This document shows, piece after piece, positions 1 to 13,302 of a stretch of DNA of 64,000 bases. Numbering within the stretch: position 1 is the first letter of the stretch; the number at the start of each line of letters is the position of its first letter. This stretch comes from Ciborinia camelliae (Eukaryota > Ascomycota > Leotiomycetes > Helotiales > Sclerotiniaceae). The notes under the pieces were generated by a model. It was not told the DNA's origin and ran no database searches. It saw only the letters and a list, made by a program, of their open reading frames with translations. The stretch spans positions 1,709,795 through 1,773,794 of the forward strand of contig JANPYM010000003.1 in assembly GCA_025890175.1 (NCBI GenBank), in the 5' to 3' direction. A program made the translations under genes and the position numbers.

Positions 1-1593
1 CGGCCATACTAGTGGATACATAGATACCTAGGTAGGTAGGTATTAGGTTTGCACCAGCCGGTTAGTTTAAAGGAAAGACTTAAAGTTAGGTACCTACTTA
101 GTAGCTTTCCGATGTCTAATTTACTTGAATTTGTAGCAATATTGTAGCAATCAACTCGCTAACCGAACGGAATGCAAGTTTCTTAATGTGCTAGGTATGT
201 GATGTTTTGTGTGTTATGTTATGTTATGATTGATTAATATGTTGTCGTTTTCGTTGTGGTTTTATGTTTTGTGATTTTGTCTACTAGGGTGATTAAAGAC
301 ACTAACGTGGTTATGAAAATATATAGTTTTTTTAACCTCGTCTTATGAATCTTTAATAAAGTTCACTTCTTTTTATTCTCCTTTCTAAATTATCTCCTCT
401 ATCTATAAAACATCTTCTCCATTCTACCTCTACCTCTATCACTATCACTACCACATTTGGATCCAAGAACTCCTAGGCTATCCGAATTCTCCTGCTTTAA
501 TCCAAACCCATCTAATCCAAATTTTCTAGATGAATCCTCCCAGTTTCACTAGTTCAGATCGTCAAGTTCAATCTTTCTAATTCAATCAACCCTTTCAATC
601 CAACCCTTCCAGTCCAATGAATCCCAACACACACATTGACATCCTCAAAGTCCTAGAGATCCCATCAACATATTTATTTGTATTTAGCCCAAACTGCACG
701 CTCATCCAAGACTTCCAAGCACGGTGTGATAGCTATCCGACCTGCAGAGTAATTACTAGATATAAATAAATATAGAGTAGAGCCACGACACAACCAACCG
801 TTTAAATGGAGATAAAACCGAAGTAAATTTCCAACCAATTAAAAATGTAATTGTGTGAGAAATTTGCGAAAACGTATAGACATGGCAGAGTCCAGACATA
901 TACTATACTAGATAAACCAACTGATAAGATGAGATGATAAATCTCTCCAATCCATACCTCTAGCATTCTTCGTATCGTCCCGGTCTTCTCTTCATACCTA
1001 CTCCTTTTCCCGTTCGCTTATTCCGGTTTGGTTGAATACCTACCTAGGTACCTATATATACTTGGCTTGATCAAAAGAAGTAGGTTGGTTCATGGATAGT
1101 TCCTCGGGAGCATGTGGTTGTGGAGTTTTCTTGTTAGTGGGTAGGTATGGTTTGGATAAGGAGAGCAAGTAAATATCTATGTGTTAGATCGAATAAAGAA
1201 GCGAATAGGGGTAAAAATCCCAGTTTCTTCGTCCATATTAATGAAGGGGTCGAATAATCTCGCAGGGTTTTCGGAATCGGTAGTATACATCCTTCCTTGT
1301 CGGTCTGAAAAGACTACACTTTCCCGGCTGGTATCTCGAACTCCAGTAAATTGTTGGGGGTGGATAGGTAGGTGGATGCATTTGGTTTATTCACTCCTCC
1401 CCGCCATCTTCTCCCTGAATTGGCCTTGCCATATCAATTTTTCCTGGACAGTGATATTTCAAGTTCGAATATGTTGATTCAGGCTCGGCTGAGTAGATAT
1501 ATATGTGCAGGTTTGCGACTTTTCAACTTCTCTCAATAGACTAGTCTTGAATCTTGAGCAACGAACAATTTCATTTCGAATACAACTATAACG
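1..1593. other. Intergenic, no gene recognised
   Basis: AT-rich DNA with GTAG/CTAC short repeats and two copies of the palindrome TACCTAGGTA (25-34 and 1041-1050). The longest frame here (1181-1477, +) has no recognisable protein features, so I see no supported gene. Confidence 0.6.
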
Positions 1594-2055
1594 TTACAGT
1601 TGATAACGGAGTTGGTCGACGTATATAGCATCAAGAAGCCGGTAATCCAGTCGTCCTGCCGTCTTGTCGTCCCAAATCTCGTGAATAACGCTTGGGTTCA
1701 TGGTAATATCAATATTGACGGTGACATCGATACTCTCAAGGTATGGGTAGTGTACTAAAAAAGACAGTATCTCGATAATTTCTTCAATAACTGCTGTACT
1801 CGTTAATTTGAAGCTCATGTCTACAATACCTTCTGATCCCCCTTCCTTTGAAAGGCCTGGATGCAATGCCATTTGAAATCTCTCATGTCCTGACACATGT
1901 TGTCGTCCAAAGCAATGTTGACCATGTGTTGAAAGTAGTATTTCGAGGGTAGAGTTGGAGACCCCGAGAGAAACTGTGCGAGGGAACTTTCCAAACGGGA
2001 AGATGGGATAATTTATAGCCTTTTGAAATGGTTTGGCGATGAGATAGTGAGCAGA
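1594..2055 (-). pseudogene. Open frame without a usable start; possible decayed gene or orphan exon
   Basis: A minus-strand frame stays open for about 154 codons and ends at a stop at 1594. Its composition looks protein-like: it contains FPFGKFPRTVSLGVSNSTLE, a helical stretch VIEEIIEILSFLV and a C-terminus DAIYVDQLRYQL. An in-frame stop lies immediately upstream (2056-2058). No AG acceptor lies between that stop and the conserved-looking part, and the first in-frame ATG would remove about a third of the frame. It could be the remnant of a gene or an exon of an unrecognised gene. I do not recognise the family. Confidence 0.3.
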
Positions 2056-2058
2056 TCA

Positions 2059-5000
2059 TGACACCCTCAACGTAACTTGAATCGATAGTTTCTCATTTCA
2101 ATCTCCTTTAGGAAATCGAGTCATACAAAATATCTTACCTCGGGACCACTCATCTGAACGTTGGTTCCAAGCTTAACTTAGATGATATAAAAAAAGAATT
2201 CTTGACCATAATTCCAACTGCCATTGATACACTAGTTCGGCAATCATCATCCATATGGATCGCGAGGATATCCAAAATCCCAGGGACCGAAAATCGTCCC
2301 ACAAAAATCCCGACTCCTTTCTGCGTTTCTTTATAATTCCAACCCTTTGGGGTATACGGGAAATTTAAATAAAATACTAGAGAGAGTTTTGAGGTTTATC
2401 TGATGTCACAATTTACGTATTTAGACTTTCTCGGCCGCTGATACCGGCAGATGACGGATTGACGTATTTTAAAATGGTTTTTAGCTTAGAGACCAAGTTC
2501 CTTAGCTTTGGAAGAGCCTCTCACTAATAGGAGGCCCGAGCCACTACTAACCCACAGGTAATCAGTGTTACCTAAAAAGAAGCGGTAAGACTTCGATGTT
2601 CAATGTTCAATGTTCAAAGCTGTCGGTAAATTTTTCCAATCTCACTCCTTCCATCCCCAGGTCTGGAACTCACTTCTCGCTGGGCAAAACAAAGATGGAA
2701 ATAAGCGAATGATAAAACCCATATCCAGCGGCCCCGATGCGAGACTGGGTGGTTGGCATTTGTTGGTTTCGAGATCAAGAGGGCGAGCATACTCAGGATT
2801 CGGAGCATGTTTGAAACGCAAATCTCCATGCCGTGAATTTGATGCTGACGATACTACAACTCTTCAAGTTCCAACGCTTCAATTTTCATCTGTATCTGAA
2901 CTGCCGGGAAGTTCGCAGCTCAAAGGACACCATTGAGATGTCGAACTAGGAGTATGGATGCCTTTACAAGCACTAAATCCCAAGGTTACTAGAGGCAAAT
3001 GAAGATCTTTGGGTTGAATCGGGCAAATCGAAGAAAAATATAGAAACGACAGATTTCAACTCCACGATACCGATTAATAAGATCTGCCAAAGTGCTCCAT
3101 CTATTGTATATAAAGAGGTATCTCCTCCCTCATTATGTTTTCTCATCAGACTCATCAGCATCTTCTCTCAGGAGAACAAAACCAGTCTTTAGATTCTCCG
3201 AATCCTCTCCTTCAAGTTCGCCAAAACACGATATCCAATACTTTCCTCTCTCAAACCACCATATATTGGTGTCCCCAAAGCCCTTTTGTGGCTTAAACAT
3301 ACACTAACTGATTCGATGTGTTACGACGCAAAACTCCTCCTATCCAACATATATTACAATCAGCAAAAAAGAACAGAGTTAACGTGTCGTCCCGGTGAGT
3401 TTCCTTCCCACCTCCAAACAATCCAGAACTGATACGCGAAGGGAGTGTGGAATATCTAGCAACGTTTATCGACAACTTTGGCGACCATACGTAGTAGATT
3501 TCTGATTCAGAACCGAGCCTCCATTGACCATGCATCAAGCTCTCGTAGGTGACCCAATTTCATAATTCCCCTCAGCCCTCGGTCCTTGGCCGGGTTTCAC
3601 GTTCTGATCTTCCTGTCGTTCAGTAACTAGTTCTTTACTCCGTTTCAGGTGGAACGGTGGAACTTTTTGGCTCATCTCATCTGCGTATCGCTCGCACGTC
3701 AATTGGTTGCCCACGCTCAGATCTTGGCATCCATGGATGGATTGTATACACAAGCTTACTTTGGGTTCAATAGGATGGAAGAGAGATGTGACACCAGCAA
3801 GGAAAGGGTGGTAGTATACCACCAAATGGGTTGTTTACATTTTATCCATCAGCCAGCTACCAACTTTTGAAACTTCAATTGTAAGCTGCATCTTCATTTC
3901 GTCGTGTTTGATCACTTTGCCCTCTGCCTGTATTCTTGAGTAGTTCTTTTTGGAAATCAAGATGGCTTTTTGGATGTTTTTCGGATCTTACTCTTTGCAT
4001 ATCTAGGTATATATATATTTACCTACGTATTTACGTATTTATATATTTATATTTATATATACATAAGGGTAGGATGCCCGTATAACGTAGCACCGACAAG
4101 GAGGGTTGACCAAATGGGCAATATCCACCTCCATCCAGCCAGTGCTATAAATGGAGAAAGAAAGATCAAGGTCAAGGATGAAGGATGATATGTCGATGTC
4201 AAGGATGATGATACGATACCAAGAAGGGAGGTGCGCAGGGGCAATCAAACGGAATGGAAAAAATCCACTGGGAAGGAAGAAAGAAAGCAGTCGAGCGAAC
4301 ATGGAATTCCCATTTCAACAAATTTCAACAACGGGAGTTGCATGACGTAACATGTTGATATTAAGGTTTTATCACCTGGGGGAGGGAGATATGACGGATG
4401 ACGTCGAATTATTGAAACTAAGGTTGCCTAGTCGAGGGATACCTGCCTAGTATGGTAAGTCGTCGGGGTTCCGGGGATTGTTAAATATAAGCCGCTAACA
4501 TGTTTCAACTCTAGTTTCCTTTTCTATTATTATTATTATTGTTATTACGTGGGGACCGAACCTGGAGATGGATGAAGATGAAGATTTTCCCTCTTTCTTG
4601 ATTAGGTATTAATTATATCAATTGATTACCTATATTCGTATCGATTGATATATTATGCATCTATCTCGAACCTCGAATACCCATATACCTACTGGATAAT
4701 ACCTAATGAAGAAAAGAACAACCCGAAAATATCCATCAAATCAAATCAAAATCAAAAATTATTTTTATTTTATTTTTATTTCATTTTTATTATTTTTATT
4801 TCCAAGATTATGGATTTGATAGGTGGACATCATCAGTTCTTCAAATTAGATATCTATCTACTACCTATCTATCTATCTACCTCAAGCTATAGGTAGTACT
4901 TACTGTTCATCCAATTCATCCCATCCAATTCGTGATATGGATGTTACATCTACCTACCAAATGAAAGAACGAAAGAACGAAAGAACCTCACCGGGCACAT

Positions 5001-6085
5001 GGTCATCATACCATCCATACCATCCATCCATACCTGCCTGTCAAGTTTCAACCAACCATTACACACGCTCGCTACTGGCTTTCACTCCAACCACACCCAT
5101 CCTTTCAACTCAAGCTCAGACCTTTTGGATAAACTCCAACCAACCAAAATGATGCAGACAAAGAATATCATCATCATCATCATCATCATCATACCAGACC
5201 ATACTATACCAACCATGCTTTCCGTTTCGTCATTTCAAGGTATACATACCTACCTATTATTCAAGTCCGTTAAGAGAGGGAAATCAGTCATATGTTGAAT
5301 ATCAATGATTATTTGATATTTGATATTTGATATTTGATAATGACATCGATACCTATTGATATTGATACTTATCTATTAACTTACCTATCTAGGTAGATAG
5401 TTATATTCACTTATTACACTACCTGCCTACCTACGTATGGATCATCATCTTCTCAACCTGCTTTTTTCCCATCTTTTATTTATAAGCAATAGGTATTCAT
5501 GGATACCTAAGCAAACATTATTTTTTGGATTTATTACTTTACCTATTGATTGATTGATTATTGATTTTATAGTTATTATCGCTATTGCTACCGCATTATT
5601 TACCTACGATCTATCTACTTTATCTACTGTACCCTTATATCTCTCCTCCCTTGCTTAAATCTTTTTTAAATCTTTACTATTACTCCGTACAATCATTTTT
5701 TCCATCTCAAAGAAAAAACCCATAAACCATAAAAGTCCATCCATCCATCCATACAATAATCCATAATCCATCCCTACCTACCTACCTATTACCTATTACC
5801 TACCTCCTCCTACCTCATCCACAATCCACAATCCACAATCAACAATCCACAAATCCACACTCGAAGTTTCGAACCCCTGCTTATCCTAGAATTTCCCATC
5901 TACACCCTTTCCCTTTTCCCCTCTTGTCTCAAAAGGAAATTGATTTCGTTTTATTTACACCTGCGTCCTTCTTACCCGAATATCCTAATTCTCAATTCGC
6001 AATTCCCAAATATCAAATCTCAAATCTCAACATCCTGAGATTTGTCCAACCCAGCAATAAATTGTCCGAAATATTTACTAAAACA
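2059..6085. other. Intergenic, several weak overlapping frames
   Basis: Between 2.6 and 3.9 kb several frames of 60-108 codons overlap on both strands (for example 2610-2936 +, 3293-3538 -, 3535-3825 -). None shows a domain, and I could not join them by credible introns. From 3.9 to 6.1 kb the DNA is AT-rich with short tandem tracts such as (ATC)n near 5170 and CCATCCAT runs near 5740. The last part is the CT-rich leader of the kinase gene at 6086. Confidence 0.5.
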
Positions 6086-8423
6086 ATGTCTTCCATTTCA
6101 CAGGCCATAAAAAATGCCCTCCATCGTGGTATGTTCTTTAAAGTCAAAGACCAAATCGGAATTTGGATGCTAAATTGAAACGGTCTTTCTCTTTTTGGTA
6201 TTCCCGCCTTGAACGTTGATCGCTAATCATGATTTCAGGCAAGGGAGGAGCCAAGGGGCATGATGATACAACCAAGAAACCCTCACCTGCTTCTCCAACA
6301 GTTCCAACCGTCGCTCAACATCACACTGCCAAATCAGACTCGACTGTGATGGCTCACCAAGGACACCAAGGACACCTAGAACCTGGAGGCGACGGACCTT
6401 CCCATGCCGCAAACCAGACAGCACACGCAGCTGCACAGCAACCTCAAAATGCCGGACCATCCAGGGCAGTTAATACTGAAGAACTCGCAAGACTGGTGCA
6501 GGAAGCAAATGAGAATAGGAATCGATTACCGCAATATCCGGGACTCGAACGATGGCAACTCATCACGAAGATGGGTGATGGAGCTTTCAGTAATGTCTAC
6601 AGGGCTAGAGATTCAGAAACAGGTCGAGAGGTGGCAATCAAAGTGGTTCGAAAATTCGAGATGAACAATAACCAGGTAAGTGCCTTATGAGATCTTCATC
6701 ATTATTTATTATCTTCTTATTCTATTGAACCGTGCCAACATGTGTGGTAGGGTAACGCTCATCTTCATCCAAATTTCAACGGCGGGAGACCTAGAGGCGT
6801 GGAGGTGCGGAATTCAATTCTCTTTCTATAATAAATAATCTTCAAAAACATTCCATGCTATCGATCATAGCTAACTTCATCCTCACAGAGAGCAAACATT
6901 CTGAAGGAAGTTGCCATCATGCGAAATCTGGATCATCCCAATATTATCAAACTCATCGATTTTTCCGAATCAAGACAATACTACTTTCTCGTTTTGGAGT
7001 TGGCACAAGGGGGAGAATTATTCCATCAAATTGTACGACTTACTTATTTCAGTGAGGATCTATCAAGACACGTTATCAAACAGGTTGGAGAGGCATTGCA
7101 TTATCTTCACGAGATACAAGGTGTTGTCCACAGGTAAGAGTTTACCCCATTTCATTTCAGTACCTGCCGACGCTACCTATTTACCCTTTCATCATTTCAT
7201 TTGTCAAGTCACAAGCCACAATCCACAATCCACAAGCCACAAGCCACAACTCAAAACATGATTATTATTTTGTCAAGCCACAACTGCTGACCTGACGTCA
7301 TTCGGTCATTTTCAGAGATATCAAACCAGAAAACATTTTATTCGAACCAATAGAATTTATTCCAACCAGGGAACCAGTGGAAAGAGACGATGAAGAAGAA
7401 AAGATTGATGAGGGTGAATTCATCAAAGGTGTTGGATCTGGAGGTATCGGAAGAATCAAGATTGCCGATTTTGGTTTGAGCAAGGTCGTGTGGGATAATC
7501 AAACCATGACACCATGTGGTACCGTCGGATATACAGCTCCAGAAATTGTCAGAGATGAGCGATATTCGAAGGGTGTCGACATGTGGGCATTAGGTTGTGT
7601 TCTGTACACCTTGCTCTGCGGTTTCCCACCATTTTATGATGAAAGTATTTCGGTTTTAACTGAGAGGGTTGCAAATGGTCAATACACATTCCTTTCACCA
7701 TGGTGGGACAACATCTCGAGGTCTGCCCAAGACCTTGTCTCGCATCTATTAACTGTGGATCCCGGAAAACGATATACAATCGAACAATTTCTCGCACATC
7801 CTTGGATTACAGAACGTGCCGATGAACCTACATACCCTGCATCCGATGCTCCACCAGCTGCTACTCCGGCCACTGAACGTCAAGTGCAATTGGGTGGTGG
7901 TTTACGAGCCTTTAGCCCTAGCCTCGTGGAATCACCGGGTGTTGGCAACAGGCGTATGGATTTCCGAAGCCCTGGTGCTGTCAATTTACGTGAAGTATTC
8001 GACATTGGCTATTCTATTCACAGACAAGAAGAGGAAGCCAAACACAGGAAGAATTTGGGGCAAGGTTACCGAGGACCTGGTGCCATGAACCTCCTCAACC
8101 CTATCGATGATGACGAAGACTTTGATGAGAGAGATGGAGGCGATTCCAATGAGAACGAGGGACCTTCCGAGGGATCAAATTCCGGACAATCAGATGTTGT
8201 ACAAGTCGGCGAGGTATTGCGGAATACGAATTTGAATACAAAGTCTGCAGCCCCCGCGAAGGGCTTAGGACAACACAGTGCTGCGGTAACAGCAGCCGCA
8301 AAGCAGCAGCTCAAAAATAGAAATGGCGCTTTCGAACTCACTCTCGATGGAGCAAGCATACTTGGTCGGCGTCATAAACAAATTCCGCCTAGTAATTTAA
8401 GAGAGTCGATGGTAGTTCAATAG
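6086..8423 (+). CDS. srk1: Rck2/Srk1-like MAPK-activated Ser/Thr protein kinase
   Basis: Predicted serine/threonine kinase of the yeast Rck1/Rck2 and fission-yeast Srk1 group, which acts in the cytoplasm and nucleus below the Hog1/Sty1 stress MAPK. Exons 6086-6128, 6239-6675, 6751-6804, 6889-7133 and 7316-8423 give 628 aa; the start codon follows aaaac. Seen in the sequence: glycine loop GDGAFSNV (about aa 126), AIKVV lysine (about 148), HRDIKPEN (259-266), DFG (about 311), and activation segment TPCGTVGYTAPE. HRD and DFG are about 50 residues apart instead of the usual 18 or so. The extra acidic segment (ERDDEEEKIDEGE) is a feature of Rck2-type kinases. The first 110 residues are Gln/His/Ala/Pro-rich and the last 170 acidic and Ser-rich, both probably disordered. 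Family assignment is confident; direct MAPK control is inferred. Confidence 0.95.
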
Positions 8424-9137
8424 TCACGGCTTGAGAATAGTGGTATCTACTTGCTTGTCCTGAAAGTTCTTTCTCATGGTCACGAGGTTAGCCGCACTAT
8501 TCAATACCTTTGGACTTGGGACTTTTGACTGCAATATTGTCTTGCAAATCTACTTCTTCTGCAACGCATCGAGACTCCACTAGTAGAGAGTGGCCACTAT
8601 TTTCCTAACTTGTCTTATTTTGACATTGGCTTGCTCTACAGGCAGCATCATCCTTCAGTTCACCAAACAAGCTGATCGAAAAGCACATTACATACAATTC
8701 ATCATATGGGACGGTCTTTATTTGTCTTTTGCATTCATTGGTTCACATTGGCGCCTGGAGATGGAAATAAATTGCCGGGTTATAATGTGGTGATGACGGG
8801 TGGTATTCATGGGCTCTTGTCATAATTTGGTTTTTTTTCCTTCTTCTTGCGCTTCATTAGGGGGCACTATGTTTACTGACCATGAGAGGTAACGGATACG
8901 AGTGCTATCCCCACACTTTAGAACCTCATGATCCATTCTTTTTCTTTTGAGCTTTATGCATTCGGAATTTTTCACGTTCGGGGGAGGTGAGGGGGGTGGG
9001 CCGGCAGGTAATGGATGTCGGGTACATAAATAGATGATACGAAAGATTAATAGCAGTCTTGGCACATCTTAAACCTTGGTCTTCGTCCTCGTGATCTGCT
9101 GCCTTTTTCTTGTGATCTGATGTCATGGGTTCGGGTT
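8424..9137. other. 3' flank of kinase gene, no gene recognised
   Basis: Non-coding by inspection. The 67-codon frame at 8590-8793 lies in the probable 3' UTR and has no recognisable features. Confidence 0.5.
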
Positions 9138-9776
9138 TTCTTCATACACATACACATACTTATATTTATACTTATATTCATACTTATATTTATACTCATA
9201 CTTATATTTATACTTATATTCATATTTATACTTATACTTATACTCATACTTATATTTATATTTATATTTATATTTATATTTATATTTATATTTATATTTA
9301 TATTTATATTTATATTTATATTTATATTTATATTTATATTTATATTTATATTTATATTTATATTTATATTTATATTTATATTTATATTTATATTTATATT
9401 TATATTTATATTTATATTTATATTTATATTTATATTTATATTTATATTTATATTTATATTTATATTTATATTTATATTTATATTTATATTTATATTTATA
9501 TTTATATTTATATTTATATTTATATTTATATTTATATTTATATTTATATTTATATTTATATTTATATTTATATTTATATTTATATTTATATTTATATTTA
9601 TATTTATATTTATATTTATATTTATATTTATATTTATATTTATATTTATATTTATATTTATATTTATATTTATATTTATATTTATATTTATATTTATATT
9701 TATACTTATACTTATACTTATACGCATACTTATACACATACTTATACGTATACGCATATTCATACTTATACTCTAG
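9138..9776. repeat. Large TTTATA hexanucleotide microsatellite
   Basis: A 6-bp unit (TTTATA and rotations) repeats without interruption from about 9249 to 9703, roughly 75 copies. Degenerate units carrying C substitutions (TACTTA, TACACA) lie on both flanks. Because the unit has no stop codon in several frames, it creates long spurious frames on both strands reading Ile-Phe, Tyr-Ile or Tyr-Lys repeats. Confidence 0.97.
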
Positions 9777-11888
9777 CTCGTCCGTCCGCCCGCCCACCCG
9801 CTCTATTTAATTGACTGGGGGCTCTACCTGACGTCTGGTCTTGTCTTGAACTAGGTGGGTAGGTAGGTATTTGATATACAGGATGGGATGATCATGTGAT
9901 GTGACTCGCTACATGGCTTTCACTAGATAGGTAGGCAGGTAGGTAGGTAGGTAGGTAGGTAGGTAGGCAGGTAGGTAGGTAGGCAGGTAGGTAGGTAGGC
10001 AGAGGTCTAGGCATGACATGATAGGCATGATAGGTATGATAGGTATGATAGGTATAAGCCTTGAGTTATTATTTAGTATTTAGTATTTAGTATTTAATAT
10101 GAAAGTTAGGTTAGGTTAGGTTAGGTTAGGTTAGGTTGGGATGTTGGGATGTTGGGATGTAGCGTTTGCGTGGAGGAGGAAGTTGAGGAGGAAGTTGAAC
10201 TAGGTAGGTAGGTAGGTAGGTAGATAGGTAGGTAGGTAGGTAGGTAGGTAGGTAGGGGTAGGTAGGTGGGTAGGTAGGTAGGTAGGTACCTACCTAGGTA
10301 GCGTCACATGTGATGTGATGTGATGAGACAGACTAGGTAGTGTATCCAATCCAGGATGACTGCCCACCCACCGCAAGAGTCAAAAGAGTCGAGACTTTAT
10401 GAGTAGGTAACCAAATTACCTATCAAATTACCTACCTGGTCACTTTCTCGAGTAAGTTGGAATAACTTGCTTGCTTGCTTGGGGAATAGATAGATCTCGA
10501 GTTTGGGGTTTTGAGTACATATGTGAGGGGTAAAGGTAAATCTAGGATAAATCTAGGGCTGGGCTACTTTCTACTGGGTAGATACAGTGGAGACGCTAAC
10601 CCGACGGGATAGAAAGTTTTCCCTATTGGGCACGCAGCGCGCTTGGTAGAGTAGAGTATCTATTTATAGATCTATTAGTCTGTGTTGGTATAAAATAGGT
10701 ACCTAGGTAGGTAGTTCTACATACATACACTAACTTGGGTCATCGAGCTAATGAGTTCTATAGAATCTATGGAATCTAGGGAATCTAGCTCGATAGTCAC
10801 TACAACAATATAATATAACAAGTTCCATAGTCCGCGAAGTTTTTTACTTGATCTTCTTTGATGGTGCAGTGGTTAGGACTTCTTATTATGATCTCTTTTG
10901 ATTTCTAGTCTCGAGCTGAGCACCCTCGCGCACAGCTAGCTCCTGTTTTATCTAGACAAACTTGTTTGCGGTCTTGACCCAATTAATTGAACCGTGGGGA
11001 AGAGGATAGTGTATGTGATTGAAAGAATCAACATTGTGAATCCATTTTTGTTCTATATTCTCGGTATTCGCATTTTTGGCGAGTAGAAGCGAGGAAATCT
11101 AGAGCCGAATATAGTTGGAACGAACGCCATTTTGTCTACATAAGATGATATGTGTAGTATAAATGGCCAGACCGGCCGATAATTCAATATTTTCATAAAT
11201 AGAATAATATCATTGAGGGTATATGACATATAAGATATGAGGATCGACACTTGATGGAGGAGGGTGGTCGGTTTGAAAGCTCTCCGTAAATCCAAATCTC
11301 CAGAATTATGACGAGTTTGCGCTCTGACCGATAATATTACATTCTCCACGTTTTAGTATGGGATCGAGTTCTAAATTTTTCGTAATAGATCACCGGTGGC
11401 CATACGTATCACTGGTGTCGGTTTATACACCGATGTCGGAATAGGGACTGATCACGTCTGGCGCCTCAATGAAATATTCCCAGACTCTGGAACATCTCAG
11501 TACCCTCAAATATAGAGACCGTGATAGATCGCACCATTGGCGGAATCAACTTGGAATCGAGCTATGGAATTCGGAAAACTTGAACTGTCAAGATCTCCAA
11601 CGTCTTTATCTGCTCATTGCTGAAGTTAAAATGAGCTTATGCCAGCCTGAAATAATGCATGATGCGGTTCAACATGGCGTTGAGTTCCGACTTCAGAACT
11701 CGAACTATTGAAATGATGATTGAAATACGAAATTTCCGGACAGCGAAGAATGGATAAAATTGTGCTAGCTAGTTCATAGTATATTCATCATCTCAATGCT
11801 GGGATCGCATATGAGACTTCGTGGGCGTCATCATTCTTGGAGTTTCTCGGAGATCTATGTATTTATCATGTCCCACTACACTTGGCTT
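9777..11888. other. Intergenic with GTAG and TTAGG tandem tracts
   Basis: Arrays of GTAG/GCAG occupy about 9926-10000 and 10200-10290. A run of six TTAGG units lies at about 10104-10140 and is followed by GGGATGTT repeats. TACCTAGGTA occurs at 10291 and 10700. Frames at 11053-11349 (-) and 11469-11711 (+) are short and unrecognised. A tRNA-like A box at 10862 does not extend to a foldable tRNA. Confidence 0.6.
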
Positions 11889-12574
11889 TTAAGCCAAAGC
11901 AATGCATTCAATCTCTACTGGAACACCCTTTGGCAATTGGTATACGGCAACACAACCTATCACGACGTCATTAGCATATTTCTTCCTTTTCCCCCCAAAC
12001 GTCATTTTGAACATCCATCTTCACTACCCCTCATCTATCCCACATCTACTCCTCTCCCTCTTCATGATAGAGGCATATAAACTTACTTCTGGCAGGTCTG
12101 TGCGCAAAGAGCTTCTCATAAACCCCGTTCATCTCCGCAAAGTTATCCATGGTTGTCAAGAAGACGTTGACCTTGACAACCTTCTCAATGCTGCTTCCAG
12201 CTTCAGTGAGAACGGCAGATAGGTTCTTGATGCAGAGCTCGGTCATGGCAGCGATGCTGGAAGTCTCGAGGGTGAGGATCTCGCCTTCGGGTGTACATGG
12301 GATTTCTGAGCGAAGGGGGGTTAGCTGAAAGATTCGGGTCAAAGGAGAATTGAGGTTGGGGAAATGGAAATGAAGAAGCAGTCAAACTTACGTCCGGAGC
12401 AGTAAATGGTGGATGAAGTCTTGATGGCTTGAGAGTAAGGTCCTGCTGCTAAGGGGTTGTCAGAATTGAGGCGTGAAAAAGGTGAAGGTTGTCAAATCAA
12501 TCAAAATCTGCAGGAATCAGAAAAGGCTTACGGAAAGCAGCATCCTTGGTGTAAACTGTGGTAAGGCCCGACAT
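11889..12574 (-). CDS. hmf1: RidA/YjgF-family enamine/imine deaminase (Hmf1-like)
   Basis: Predicted RidA-family protein that hydrolyses reactive 2-aminoacrylate-type enamines/imines released by PLP enzymes; the family forms trimers. Four exons (reverse order 12532-12574, 12392-12448, 12087-12305, 11889-11956) join into 128 aa. This matches the length of cytosolic yeast Hmf1 (about 129 aa) and lacks the extra N-terminal leader of mitochondrial Mmf1. Seen: AGPYSQAIK near aa 16-24, SGQIPCTPEGE, VKVNVFLTTMDNFAEMN, and the signature PARSCVAVYQLPKGVPVEIE with the substrate-binding arginine at position 106. All splice junctions are GT-AG and restore frame. A mitochondrial form from another start was not seen. 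Confidence 0.95.
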
Positions 12575-13302
12575 TTTGATAATTGATTGATCTGATTCGA
12601 ATAAGTATCTCGAGATTGATTATTGAAAGTGACAAGCCGGCGTATGATAATATCTTTTATGAGTAATTTTTATCTGCGAGACCGGAGAAGTGAAGCTTGT
12701 CAACGAGAAGGTGGGGTTGAAGCTTCTATTGGGAACTTTTGGCGGGGCAAGGCAATGCCTGCACGCCTCGCCCAAAAATCCAAAAATATATCATGAGCTA
12801 ACCATATTTGGAACAGCTCGATTTCATTAACGAAAGTCATCTTCAACGACATGTTAAGAAGTAAACTTCTCGAAAAATGTACAGAATCCATTTTACTATG
12901 AAAGACTTCTTCGGTGGTCAATACAATGAGCGAATCCCCTGCCAGACGAGTGAATGAAGCGTTGCCCATGATGGGTTGATTTGGAGCTACCTATGTGTGC
13001 TGCCTGTTGACACCTACGAAATGGCAAATGGATTGCCTAAGCTTGTTCGCAGATGGGCCATCGAAATTTGGAATTCGACTCCCCCAATACATTACTTGTT
13101 ACCATTCACGAAATACGGTTACGAAAATATACCACTGCTAGGAAAACGAATTTATATTCAACGTATATACAATAATATTAGGCATATGAGTAACACCATG
13201 TACCAGCCCTCCCGAACCAAGGCCGCCATTAAGAGATATCATTTTGGTTAAGAAATACGAGTTTGGGAAGTAAAGCATGGCCCAATCATCAAATTCACCA
13301 GC
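12575..13302. other. Intergenic, no gene recognised
   Basis: This is the RidA gene's promoter side plus the 3' flank of the UBA gene. Frames of about 90 codons at 12700-12969 (-) and 12976-13251 (+) show no domain, conserved motif or signal peptide. Confidence 0.5.

Noticed and set aside
9047..9814. Four 218-238 codon frames on both strands
   Set aside because: They are products of the TTTATA microsatellite, which has no stop codons in these frames; the translations are simple dipeptide repeats.
10850..10930. tRNA-like A box TGGTGCAGTGGTTAG
   Set aside because: No anticodon stem, T stem or acceptor pairing follows; at best a heavily mutated tRNA relic.
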